Shown one piece after another: positions 8,172 through 16,855 of a DNA stretch of 64,000 nucleotides. This stretch comes from Clostridium_AM sp900759715 (GTDB lineage Bacteria; Bacillota; Clostridia; Clostridiales; Clostridiaceae). The stretch is from NCBI GenBank assembly GCA_900759715.1, contig CAAEXF010000124.1, forward strand, positions 3,632-67,631, in the 5' to 3' direction. A model generated the notes under the pieces. The model did not search any database, was not told where the DNA came from, and saw only the letters and a list, made by a program, of their open reading frames with translations. The stretch's first letter is position 1; each line of letters starts with the position of its first letter. A program made the translations under genes and the position numbers.

Positions 8172-9230
8172 ATGGAGCAAGAGAATAATACAAAAAGTCG
8201 TATAAAAAACCTATTGAAATATAAAAAGCCGGATTTCTGGATTTTAATTTTAGGTGTGGTTACAATTATTGTTATAGGCATAGGACTTATTTCTAATCCA
8301 ATTAATAAGAAAGCTGAGACTTCAGGGATAATTTCAGAAAGTGAAAAACTACAGAAAGGGGCAGGAGGAGAGATACCAAATTCTAAAAATGCTTCTGTTC
8401 CACCTAAAAAGGAACCGTCACTTTTAGTAGAGGAAAATTTAAAGGTTATTTTATCCTCGCCACAAACATCCTCCAATCCAGATGACTATATTGAGGCTCA
8501 TATAAAAGAGTATCGAGATATATTAAAATATGGTGGAGACGATGCACTAAATTATATGTTGTTACAATTTAAAAATGGAAATGTTAAAAATGATTTGCGC
8601 GGTCAGATTATTATGAGGCTTTGTATAGCTCAATTAGGGCAAAGAAATAATGTAGAAGATGAAAATCTACTGCCTACGGAATGGTATTCAAAGTTGAAAA
8701 TAAAAAAAGAAACTAGACTGCCTGATTTTTCTTATAGCGGCACCGATCCTATTGAAAAGTTGGTATATGAAACTGAAATGGAGAAGAATCAAAATATAAA
8801 AAATGACAGAACTTTTCTTGTTGTAGCACCTCATATTCATGGTAAATATGAAGAAGGAAATAAGCTGAAAATATTTGTTACCACTTACTCTTGCACCTAT
8901 CAGCTTTTTGATAAAACAATAAATGATCAAACAGGCGCCATAACTCCTGTTGCAATAACTTACATTAAAAATGCAGATGGTACTTATAAATTAGATAAAT
9001 ATGAACAGGCTAAGGATGGTGATGAGTGTGCTCCATCAATTAAAGCCTTTTGCACTATGCCTGTATCAGGGGAAAAAATACGAGGACTTTCAGATAAAAT
9101 TTTTAAAGAGAATGCTAATAATGAAGATATAATTAAACTAAATGAAGATAATTTGGCTAAACACCTAAAAGAAAATGGTCAAACAGGCATATCAATAAGA
9201 AAAAAAGGTAAACTAATTCAACTGACATAG
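8172..9230 (+). CDS. Membrane-anchored protein, BlaR1-like tail without M56 protease
   Basis: A 352-residue protein. ATG 8172 is preferred over ATG 8169 because AAGGAGG gives better spacing. The cytoplasmic N-terminus is short. A single membrane segment (FWILILGVVTIIVIGIGLI, about residues 20-42) is preceded by KYKKPDFW and followed by SNP. This junction is what I expect at the last transmembrane helix of BlaR1-type M56 proteins, just before the external sensor. Nothing upstream resembles HExxH. The external 300 residues (conserved-looking APHIHGKY and TYSCTYQLFDKT) have no fold I recognise. By position next to blaI it is likely a sensor or stress effector derived from an M56 protein that lost its catalytic part (inference). 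Confidence 0.65.
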   Translation: MEQENNTKSRIKNLLKYKKPDFWILILGVVTIIVIGIGLISNPINKKAETSGIISESEKLQKGAGGEIPNSKNASVPPKKEPSLLVEENLKVILSSPQTSSNPDDYIEAHIKEYRDILKYGGDDALNYMLLQFKNGNVKNDLRGQIIMRLCIAQLGQRNNVEDENLLPTEWYSKLKIKKETRLPDFSYSGTDPIEKLVYETEMEKNQNIKNDRTFLVVAPHIHGKYEEGNKLKIFVTTYSCTYQLFDKTINDQTGAITPVAITYIKNADGTYKLDKYEQAKDGDECAPSIKAFCTMPVSGEKIRGLSDKIFKENANNEDIIKLNEDNLAKHLKENGQTGISIRKKGKLIQLT

Positions 9231-9258
9231 TAATAATTTAAAGAAGGGCTGTGAAAAT

Positions 9259-10515
9259 GTGTCACATATTTCAAATAGAGAAGCCTATAAGAGGTTAGAG
9301 GAAAGAATCAATAGATTTCCACAGGGAGCACCGCCATCAAAAACATTATATAAGATATTAAGTATGCTCTTTACTGAAAAGGAAGCTGAACTTGTAGCAA
9401 TGCTCCCTATTAAGCCATTTACAGTTAAAACTGCAAGTCATATTTGGAAAATGGATGAAGTTCAAACTGAAAACATTCTCCAAAAGCTTGCTTCAAGAGC
9501 TATACTTTTAGATGTTGATTATGATGGAAAAAAAGAATATTGCCTTCCGCCTCCAATGATTGGTTTTTTTGAATTTTCTCTTATGAGAACTAGAGATGAT
9601 ATTGATCAAAAGACTTTATCTGAACTTTATTTTCAATATTTAAATGTAGAAGAGGACTTTATTAAAGATTTATTTTTGGGTACTGAAACAAGGTTTGGAA
9701 AAGTTTTTGTACAGGAGGGTGTTCTCTCAAATCAGAATCAACTGGAGATAATGGATTATGATAGAGCTAGTAATGTAATTAAAAATGCCAAATTTATAAC
9801 TGCGAGTATGTGCTTTTGCAGACATAAGATGGAGCATCTAGGGAAAGCCTGCAGTGCTCCAATGGATGTTTGCTTAACTTTTGGAGACAGTGCATATACT
9901 CTAAGTAAGCATGGATATGGCAGAGCAATAGAAGCAGCTGAAGGCTTAGAAATATTAAATAGAGCATATGATTATAATTTAGTACAATGTGGCGAGAATG
10001 TTAGGGATGGATCAGTATTTCTTTGCAACTGTTGTGGTTGTTGCTGTGAAGGTATGCAGGCAATTAAACAATTTGGATACTTAAATCCTATTCAGACTAC
10101 TGCATTTCTTCCACAAGTTGTAGAGGATAGCTGTATAGGCTGTAGTAAATGTTCAAAGGCATGTCCAATAGATGCTATAGAGGTTGATCCTCTATCTAAA
10201 AAAGCCAAAGTTGATGAAAATATGTGCCTTGGCTGTGGTATATGTGTTAGAAATTGTCATAAAAAAAGCATATATCTTAAGCATAGAGAAAAGGAGATAA
10301 TAACTCCAGCCAATACAACTCATAGGATAGTGCTGCAAGCTATTGAAAAAGGTAAGCTTCAGGAGCTTATTTTTGATAATAAGGCATTGTTCAGTCATAG
10401 AGCTATGGCAGCAGTTTTGTCAGCTATTTTAAAACTTCCGCCTATTAAGCGAGCTATGGCAAGTAAACAGATGAAATCAATATACTTAGATAAATTATTA
10501 AGCAAAAAATATTAA
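9259..10515 (+). CDS. 4Fe-4S dicluster ferredoxin-domain protein with N-terminal wHTH-like region
   Basis: A 418-residue cytoplasmic protein; start GTG at 9259, with GAAGGG upstream. Residues about 30-110 look like a winged-helix segment (VKTASHIWKMDEVQTENIL). A middle region has clustered cysteines (MCFCRHKMEHLGKACSA, then CNCCGCCCEGM), and residues about 290-350 hold two ferredoxin motifs, CIGCSKCSKACP and CLGCGICVRNC. These bind two [4Fe-4S] clusters, so it is an electron carrier or redox-sensing protein; the partner is unknown. Proteins of this layout occur in anaerobes as uncharacterised ferredoxins. It lies 28 nt after the BlaR1-like gene and 26 nt before the 5'-nucleotidase, consistent with one transcript. 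Confidence 0.8.
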   Translation: MSHISNREAYKRLEERINRFPQGAPPSKTLYKILSMLFTEKEAELVAMLPIKPFTVKTASHIWKMDEVQTENILQKLASRAILLDVDYDGKKEYCLPPPMIGFFEFSLMRTRDDIDQKTLSELYFQYLNVEEDFIKDLFLGTETRFGKVFVQEGVLSNQNQLEIMDYDRASNVIKNAKFITASMCFCRHKMEHLGKACSAPMDVCLTFGDSAYTLSKHGYGRAIEAAEGLEILNRAYDYNLVQCGENVRDGSVFLCNCCGCCCEGMQAIKQFGYLNPIQTTAFLPQVVEDSCIGCSKCSKACPIDAIEVDPLSKKAKVDENMCLGCGICVRNCHKKSIYLKHREKEIITPANTTHRIVLQAIEKGKLQELIFDNKALFSHRAMAAVLSAILKLPPIKRAMASKQMKSIYLDKLLSKKY

Positions 10516-10541
10516 GAATTAAATATCGATGGAGGTATGCT

Positions 10542-12500
10542 TTGAAAAATCATTTTGAGAAATTTTTAAGAATAATTTCTATAGGACTTGTAATTACAAT
10601 TATACAATCCTCTAATATAATTAAAGTTTTTGCAGAAGAAAATGAAAGAAGCTTGACCATACTTTTTACTCATGATATGCACGATCACTTTCTTCCTTCT
10701 AAGGTTAAACAAGATGATAAAATTTTGCAATTAGGTGGATATGCGCAGTTGAAGAGCGCTATAGATGCCGAAAAGGAAAGAGATCCAAATTCTATATTAA
10801 TAGATGCAGGAGATTTTTCTATGGGAACACTTTTTCAATCCATATATGCTAGTGATGCTCCCCAGCTTAGAATATTAGGGGAGCTAGGTTATGATGTTAC
10901 AACTCTTGGAAACCATGAATTCGATTTTAGATCGGAAGGACTTACTAAAAGCTTAAAGGCTGCAGTTAAAAGTGGTGATAAGTTGCCACAAATTGTACAA
11001 GCTAACATGACATTCCCAAAAGACAACAATGGAAATTTAACTGAATCACTTTCAAATTTGAAAGAAGCTGCTAAAGAGTATGGTGTAAAAGATTATACTG
11101 TAATAGAACGTGATGGTATCAAAATCGGGATTTTTGGTTTAATGGGAAAAGATGCAGCCTCCGATGCACCTATGTCTGAGGTTAAGTTTACTGATGCTGC
11201 TAAAAATGCTAAAAGAGTAGTTAATATCTTAAAACAAAAAGAAAAGGTAGACCTTATTATTTGTCTATCACATTCTGGTACAAACAAAGATAAGTCAAAA
11301 TCTGAAGATGAAATATTAGCAAAAAAGGTTCCAGAAATTGATGTTATAATAAGTGGACATACCCATTCAAAATTAACAGAGCCTATTGTGGTTGGAAACA
11401 CTATAATTGCTTCATGTGGAAAATATGCTGAAAACTTAGGTGTTATGAAAATTTCACAAAATGCAAAAAAACGTTGGAAACTTGATAGCTATAATCTTAA
11501 GCAGATAGATTCTAGTCTAGTAGAAGATGCTGATATTTCCAATAAAATAAGAAGTTTTAAAAGTTTAGTACAGCAGAAATATTTAAATAATTTTGGATTA
11601 AAATTTGATGAAGTGTTAGCAAAAACGGATTTTAATTTTACAGCTTCATCAGAAATAGAAAGTAAACATGGGGAAGAGCCTTTGGGAAATCTTATTAGTG
11701 ATGCTTATAGGTATGCTGTACGGAAAGTAGAAGGTTTAAATTATGATCCTGTTGATGTTGCTATTGTGCCATCAGGTACAATACGAGATTCATTTGTAAA
11801 AGGTGACATTACTGTAGCGGATGTTTTTGCTGTAAGTTCTTTAGGAATAGGTAAAGATGGCATTGCAGGCTATCCTTTAACTTCCGCTTATCTAACGGGC
11901 AAAGAGTTAAAGACGCTTTGTGAGATAGATGCATCTATTTCACCAATAATGAGCGGTACACAACTCTATATGTCAGGTATTAGCTATACCTTTAATCCTA
12001 ATAGAATGATTTTTAATAGAGTTACAAATGCTGTACTGCAAAAGTCAGACGGTACATATGAGAAAATAGATGACAAAAAATTATATCGTGTTGTGGCAGG
12101 TTTATATTCTGCCCAGATGCTTTCAGTTGTAGGCCAAAAGTCTTTTGGGCTATTAAAAATTGTTCCTAAAACTAAAGATGGTAAACCTATCACTGATTTT
12201 GAATCTCATATTATTAATGATAATACTAGTGGTCATAATAATGAAGTAAAGGAATGGACAGCAATTGCAGAATATCTTAAGTCCTTTGTTAAGATAGATG
12301 GTGTTTCAAGGATTCCTGATTATTACAATAATCTTCAAGGCAGAAAGATTGTTGATAATAATAAAAGTATTTATGCATTACTTAGTCATCCCAATAATAT
12401 TGCCTTAGGAGTTTATGCTGTTGTTACAGTTATAGGAATTTTAATTATTTTTGCGATTATAAGATTATTAAATGGAAGTATTTATAAACAGTTAAAATGA
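10542..12500 (+). CDS. Secreted membrane-anchored 5'-nucleotidase/metallophosphatase
   Basis: A 652-residue enzyme of the UshA/YfkN class; TTG start at 10542 with GGAGG 6-7 nt before it. An N-terminal signal segment (ISIGLVITIIQSSNII, cut near VFAEE) and a C-terminal helix (VYAVVTVIGILIIFAIIRLL, about 630-649) place it outside, anchored at the membrane. The metallophosphoesterase core has FTHDMHDHF, DAGDFSMGT, GNHEFDF, LSHSG and SGHTHS, all dimetal ligands present. The C-terminal nucleotide-binding half starts near residue 360 (GEEPLGNLISDAYRY, IVPSGTIR). It should dephosphorylate external nucleotides for salvage. The stop codon lies inside the terminator stem. Confidence 0.9.
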   Translation: MKNHFEKFLRIISIGLVITIIQSSNIIKVFAEENERSLTILFTHDMHDHFLPSKVKQDDKILQLGGYAQLKSAIDAEKERDPNSILIDAGDFSMGTLFQSIYASDAPQLRILGELGYDVTTLGNHEFDFRSEGLTKSLKAAVKSGDKLPQIVQANMTFPKDNNGNLTESLSNLKEAAKEYGVKDYTVIERDGIKIGIFGLMGKDAASDAPMSEVKFTDAAKNAKRVVNILKQKEKVDLIICLSHSGTNKDKSKSEDEILAKKVPEIDVIISGHTHSKLTEPIVVGNTIIASCGKYAENLGVMKISQNAKKRWKLDSYNLKQIDSSLVEDADISNKIRSFKSLVQQKYLNNFGLKFDEVLAKTDFNFTASSEIESKHGEEPLGNLISDAYRYAVRKVEGLNYDPVDVAIVPSGTIRDSFVKGDITVADVFAVSSLGIGKDGIAGYPLTSAYLTGKELKTLCEIDASISPIMSGTQLYMSGISYTFNPNRMIFNRVTNAVLQKSDGTYEKIDDKKLYRVVAGLYSAQMLSVVGQKSFGLLKIVPKTKDGKPITDFESHIINDNTSGHNNEVKEWTAIAEYLKSFVKIDGVSRIPDYYNNLQGRKIVDNNKSIYALLSHPNNIALGVYAVVTVIGILIIFAIIRLLNGSIYKQLK

Positions 12501-12525
12501 TGCTCATTCATTTTAACTGTTTTTT
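12487..12525 (+). terminator. Terminator overlapping the 5'-nucleotidase stop codon
   Basis: AACAGTTAAAATGA pairs perfectly with TCATTTTAACTGTT, followed by TTTT; the TGA stop is the last codon of the 5' arm. Confidence 0.85.
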
Positions 12526-12634
12526 GCAGTGTAAAGAGTAGACAGCTTTATTACAGAATTATTTATGGACTAGATAAGTTATGGAAGATAAAGTTATAAT
12601 TTTATTAAAAAGATAAATATTAGGAGAATAGAAA

Positions 12635-13558
12635 ATGAGAAATTGTATATTGGATGATTTAATTGAATTAGTTAAAATGCAAAATCTTCACGTCCTTAAT
12701 GTGGTTGTAAGGAAGGATGGAGATATAATTGCTGAACATGATTTTGAAGAAGAAAAACCAACCCTTCTATGGTCTGTAAGCAAGACATTTACATCTATGG
12801 CAATTGGCATTGCGGAAAATGAAGGATATTTCAGCCTGAATGACAAAGTTGTAGATTATTTTGCAGATGATATTATAAAGATAAATGATAATTTGAAAAA
12901 AATGACTATTCATGATTTGCTTTGTATGGGCACAGGACATGCAAAATGTCCTGTGACAAAGGCAATGGAGGAAAATAAGCCCCTTGATGATATTAGCAAG
13001 CTTTTCTTTGAGGAACCTGTTGTTTTTGAACCAGGTACACATTTTTTATATAATAATGCTGCAACTTATATGCTTTCAAAGCTTATTAGTATTACAACTG
13101 GATATAGTTTGAAAGAATATTTAATGCCTCGTATTTTTAAGCCACTAGGAATATCCGAGCCACAATGGGACTCCGATGCAAATGGTATATCATTTGGATG
13201 CTCAGGATTATATTTAACAGCAAGGGATTTATCAAAGTTTGGCCAATTGCTACTTAATAATGGTGTATGGAAGGAAAAACAGCTTATACCTGCAGATTAT
13301 ATTTCACAGGCTACAAGATCTCAAATTGATACATCTGAATTCAATGAATATTTTGCAACTGCCGATCATAAACAAGGATACGGTTACCAAGTATGGATGA
13401 ATTCATATCCTAATTCATATCGAATGGATGGATTGTATGGGCAATATGTAGTAGTATTGCCAGATAAAAATACAGTAGTTACCTACGTTTCAAATGAGCC
13501 ATCAAATATGACAGGAGTTTTAGAATTAACATGGAATACAATAGTTGATAAATTATAA
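12635..13558 (+). CDS. Serine hydrolase, class C beta-lactamase-like
   Basis: A 307-residue protein of the beta-lactamase-related/penicillin-binding-like hydrolase family. LLWSVSKTFTSMAIG contains the SxxK nucleophile motif (SVSK), FLYNNAATYMLSKLI holds the Y-x-N motif, and GLYGQYVVVLPDKNTVV is the C-terminal strand that replaces the KTG box. There is no signal peptide, so it is cytoplasmic, as for esterase-like members. The substrate is unknown; such proteins hydrolyse esters or D-amino-acid peptides and are usually poor beta-lactamases. AGGAG precedes the ATG. It lies just upstream of the second BlaI cassette but ends before its operators, so it is probably independent. Confidence 0.85.
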   Translation: MRNCILDDLIELVKMQNLHVLNVVVRKDGDIIAEHDFEEEKPTLLWSVSKTFTSMAIGIAENEGYFSLNDKVVDYFADDIIKINDNLKKMTIHDLLCMGTGHAKCPVTKAMEENKPLDDISKLFFEEPVVFEPGTHFLYNNAATYMLSKLISITTGYSLKEYLMPRIFKPLGISEPQWDSDANGISFGCSGLYLTARDLSKFGQLLLNNGVWKEKQLIPADYISQATRSQIDTSEFNEYFATADHKQGYGYQVWMNSYPNSYRMDGLYGQYVVVLPDKNTVVTYVSNEPSNMTGVLELTWNTIVDKL

Positions 13559-13593
13559 TTGTTATCGTGACTCATTAACAAAATTGTAAAAAT

Positions 13594-13659
13594 AATACAA
13601 ATTTGTATTGACTATTTCCGATTACAGTTGTAAACTGAAATTAGAAATTACAATTGTAA
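13594..13659 (+). promoter_or_regulatory. BlaI-type operators on the blaI-M56 promoter
   Basis: Three dyads of the TACA/TGTA type: TACAAATTTGTA (13597-13608), TTACAGTTGTAA (13622-13633) and TTACAATTGTAA (13648-13659). TTGACT (13608-13613) and TAAACT (13631-13636), 17 nt apart, overlap the first two. TACA/TGTA dyads are the known BlaI/MecI recognition elements. Confidence 0.85.
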
Positions 13660-13675
13660 TCGGAGGAGGATAATA

Positions 13676-14059
13676 ATGTGTAAAATTCCTAAGATATCAA
13701 ATGCTGAATGGGAAGTAATGAAAATAATATGGAACAATCCCCAAATTACGGCAGCCAACATTATACAGGCACTAAAGAATAAATGTGAATGGAAACCAAC
13801 TACAGTTAAAAGTTTAATAAACAGATTATTAAATAAAAAAGTAATTGGGTTTAATAAATCAAGTAATGAATATTTTTATTTTCCTTTGATATCAGAAGAT
13901 GAATGTATAAGATTAGAAAGTCAATCCTTTCTAGATAGGGTATTCAATGGCTCTATGAAATCTATGTTATTGACCTTTGTTGAATCAAAAGAAATATCTG
14001 AAAGAGATATAGAAGAATTAAAAAACATATTAAATCAATCAAGTAAAAAGAAAGGTTGA
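13676..14059 (+). CDS. BlaI/MecI family repressor
   Basis: A 127-residue winged-helix repressor, MCKIPKISNAEWEVMKIIW at the start as in BlaI/MecI, with the recognition helix region WKPTTVKSLINRLLNKKVIG and a dimerisation tail (SFLDRVFNGSMKSMLLTF) that carries the scissile region in the family. GGAGGAGG lies directly upstream. Its promoter holds three canonical TACA/TGTA dyads, so it represses its own operon. The next gene starts at the stop codon and encodes the M56 protease that should cleave or inactivate it. Confidence 0.92.
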   Translation: MCKIPKISNAEWEVMKIIWNNPQITAANIIQALKNKCEWKPTTVKSLINRLLNKKVIGFNKSSNEYFYFPLISEDECIRLESQSFLDRVFNGSMKSMLLTFVESKEISERDIEELKNILNQSSKKKG

Positions 14060-15810
14060 TGTATATGGATTTTATAAATATTTTTGAGACCATTGTACTT
14101 TCATCTTTAATCGGCAGCCTAATTGTACTGATGATATTAATTATCAAAGAGATATTCAAAAATAAGTTGAATTGTACCTTTCATTATTATATATGGATAA
14201 TATTATTGATAAAACTAATAGTTCCCTTTGGTCCAAAAACCTCATTAAATCTTTCTAATATGTATCAAAAATTTAATTTACAGAGCACTGTAAATGACAC
14301 ACAAATCAAATCGGCACAACAACTCGAAAATACTGATTTGGATAATTCAGTGCCAATAAGTACTTTTCAGCCCTCAAACAAAAGTGTAATTAGCAAAGCT
14401 ATCAACATACCTTCAAAAGACAAAGTTAATATTGAGAAAGTATTATGTTTTGTATGGATCTTTGGAGTTGTATTGTTGATAGGAGTAACAGCTGCAGGAC
14501 ATAAAAGACTTAGAGAAATTATTAGATCTTCTATAAAAGATATAGACAGCACCCATAAAGAAATTCTATATAATTGTATGAATTCTATGAACATAACAAC
14601 TGAGTTAGAAATATTATATTCTCCTAAAATAAGCACTCCCTCTTTATGTGGATTCATTAAACCGAAGATATTAATCCCGGTCAGTATAGCAGATAATGTT
14701 TCTGATGAAGAATTTAAGTATATCATAATGCACGAGCTATCTCACTTGAAAAACAAGGACATAATTTTAAATTGGGTTATAACTTCATTGTCTGTGATCT
14801 ACTGGTTCAGTCCAATCTTGTTGTATGGCTTTCATAAGATGAAACAGGACTGTGAATTTTCCTGTGATGGTCAAGTAATTTCACGTTTAAGGGAAGGTGA
14901 AAACCTTCAATATGGAAATGCAATAATAAGAGTACTAGAGCTAGGTGGAAACAGCAGGAGACTTGTCGGTACTACTTCAATGGTTATGAATAGTTCGGAA
15001 ATAAAGAGGAGGATTATTATGATTTCAAAGTATAAGAAAATAAATATTAAGAATGTATTATTAGGAGTTATAATTATCGTTATTATAGGGGGATTAGGCA
15101 TTGCACTAAACATTTCAAATATAAGTTCATATAAAAATAGTTCTAAAGCTGCAGCATCACAAGTAGAAGCACCAGCAGCCACTACTAAAAGCACAGTTAA
15201 TAACACATCTGATGGGAATTTACTAGCTAGTATAAAAGCATTACCAAATGATAATACAAAGCCTTTAGAACCCTTTTCATCAGACATAGTAATTTACAAT
15301 AGCCATCCTGAGGAAACTTACCCATCTGGTATAAAGGTAACTGATATAGGAGCATTAATCAATGATAAACTGGTTAAGGAAGGCCTAAAGAGCAGGTTTA
15401 TCCCCTGTCCAATACCTAAAGAATATATAAAATCATATGAAAGCTCCCGTGATTTAATAACAAAGAATGTAAAAAATTATTCTAATACAATTCTTTTAGA
15501 TATACATCGAGATTCATTTGGTGATAAGTATAATGATAAGATGCAATTTGTACTTGCTAAAAGCAGTCCACATTATGAAACTAACCAAAAATTTGCTGAT
15601 CTTCTTTCAGCAAATATTAAAAGTTTAAACCATATTGAAACAGATATAGTGTTTTATAACAAAGGGACGTTATATTTCAATCAAGATTTATCCAGCAAAT
15701 CAGTATATATTGGGGTTGGAAACGATAAATCCACCGATGCTGATGTTGAAAAATATGTAGATGCTCTCGTTTTAGCATTAAAGAATATTCAAAAGGGTTC
15801 ATCTAACTAA
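14059..15810 (+). CDS. M56 (BlaR1-type) membrane protease fused to a SpoIIP-like domain
   Basis: About 583 residues; ATG 14059 overlaps the blaI stop, and ATG 14065 is an alternative. The N-terminal half is a BlaR1-type M56 protease: membrane helices near residues 10-33, 41-56 and 127-148, zinc motif IIMHELSHLKNKD (His225, Glu226, His229) and CEFSCDGQV, with a last helix near 330-350. After a linker (about 355-400) the external part matches SpoIIP, the sporulation peptidoglycan amidase/transglycosylase: IYNSHPEETYPSG (His416, Glu419), ILLDIHRDS (His483), YFNQDLSSKSVYIGVG. The Glu expected in the last motif (LIEIGG in amidases) is Gly552 here. I infer a sensor that binds peptidoglycan or a wall fragment without cutting it and signals to the neighbouring BlaI. 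Confidence 0.8.
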   Translation: MYMDFINIFETIVLSSLIGSLIVLMILIIKEIFKNKLNCTFHYYIWIILLIKLIVPFGPKTSLNLSNMYQKFNLQSTVNDTQIKSAQQLENTDLDNSVPISTFQPSNKSVISKAINIPSKDKVNIEKVLCFVWIFGVVLLIGVTAAGHKRLREIIRSSIKDIDSTHKEILYNCMNSMNITTELEILYSPKISTPSLCGFIKPKILIPVSIADNVSDEEFKYIIMHELSHLKNKDIILNWVITSLSVIYWFSPILLYGFHKMKQDCEFSCDGQVISRLREGENLQYGNAIIRVLELGGNSRRLVGTTSMVMNSSEIKRRIIMISKYKKINIKNVLLGVIIIVIIGGLGIALNISNISSYKNSSKAAASQVEAPAATTKSTVNNTSDGNLLASIKALPNDNTKPLEPFSSDIVIYNSHPEETYPSGIKVTDIGALINDKLVKEGLKSRFIPCPIPKEYIKSYESSRDLITKNVKNYSNTILLDIHRDSFGDKYNDKMQFVLAKSSPHYETNQKFADLLSANIKSLNHIETDIVFYNKGTLYFNQDLSSKSVYIGVGNDKSTDADVEKYVDALVLALKNIQKGSSN

Positions 15811-15882
15811 CAGTACAGAAGAGGTACCCCTATTAATACCGCTAATAAGTCAAGCACTCAAGTTGGATAGCTATAATGAAAT

Positions 15883-15924
15883 AAAACAGCAGCTTATTGT
15901 TTAAACCTTAAGCTGCTGTTTTCT
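15883..15924 (+). terminator. Intrinsic terminator after the blaI-M56 operon
   Basis: AAAACAGCAGCTTA pairs perfectly with TAAGCTGCTGTTTT, 12-nt loop, then CTAT. Shortly after it (15930-15948), GTCATCGGATAAATTTTA repeats the end of the dispersed repeat found at 62776-62797. Confidence 0.8.
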
Positions 15925-16084
15925 ATCTAAGTCATCGGATAAATTTTAAGGCGGTGAAGAGTAATGAGAATTGATAATTATATATAAAAAGCTAAAGTTT
16001 GATATAATTTTAACGATATAAATAATAGATAGAATATTCTCAAAATAACCACATCACGTTATAACATATAGGAGGTGTTTTATT

Positions 16085-16768
16085 ATGAAAGTAAATTTTC
16101 AATATGAAGAAAGTAATTGTCTACCAATTAAGACCATATCTGTAATAGGAAAGTTTAATGGTTATGATCCTAGCAAAGGGGCTATGGTTAAAGAGAATAA
16201 TAAATGGACATTTAAATGTGATTTGCAAACAGGTGATCATCCCTATAAATTTCTTATTAATGGGGAATTAAAGCTTAATGATCCAACTGCAAATATATAT
16301 TTTCCAGATGATAATGAAGAGCTTTGGTCTATAGTCAAGATTAATGAAAATGACCAGAGGATGTATAATAATACCCAATATACAACACATATAGAAAAAT
16401 ACAATATAGGCTCTGCAGTAAGTGAGCAAGAAAATATCGTGAATAAAAAAGTTTTTAATATGACTTTAGATAAAAAAATAGTAACAAGATTTCAATTTAC
16501 AAATGTAACAGGATTACATACTGTAACAACAGCATGGTATACACCTGTAGGAGAGTTGTTCCAAGTAACTGAGAATAATTTATTCACGCCACCAAATCAT
16601 GAAGAGCCAATAATGTTATGGTTTTGGATGGATTTAACAGACAATACCCGCAGATATATTTTTGGAAATTGGACAATGAAATTTTTTATAGATGGTGAAT
16701 TCATATTAGAAGATCAATTTAAATTAACCCAAAACTCAGTATATTCGCCGCAAGGAATAAGATACTAG
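16085..16768 (+). CDS. Protein with N-terminal CBM48/AMPK-like glycogen-binding domain
   Basis: A 227-residue cytoplasmic protein. Residues about 1-85 have the early-set carbohydrate-binding pattern: ISVIGKFNGYDPSKGAMV, NKWTFKCDLQTGDHPYKFLI, LNDPTANIYFPDD, matching the CBM48/AMPK-beta fold that binds alpha-glucans. Residues 110-227 form a second beta-rich part with several Trp (TTAWYTPVGEL, MLWFWMDL, FGNWTMKFFIDGEF) that I do not recognise. There is no catalytic glycosidase domain, so this is a binding or scaffold protein. TAGGAGG precedes the ATG. The next gene, 87 nt downstream, encodes a long amphipathic helical protein, and the two may coat a storage granule (inference). Confidence 0.6.
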   Translation: MKVNFQYEESNCLPIKTISVIGKFNGYDPSKGAMVKENNKWTFKCDLQTGDHPYKFLINGELKLNDPTANIYFPDDNEELWSIVKINENDQRMYNNTQYTTHIEKYNIGSAVSEQENIVNKKVFNMTLDKKIVTRFQFTNVTGLHTVTTAWYTPVGELFQVTENNLFTPPNHEEPIMLWFWMDLTDNTRRYIFGNWTMKFFIDGEFILEDQFKLTQNSVYSPQGIRY

Positions 16769-16855
16769 TTTATGAATTTAACTTTGCAGGATATAAGCAC
16801 TTATCAGTGATTATATATTATTTAAAAAATAAAAAAGAAAAGGATGTGAAAGGCT

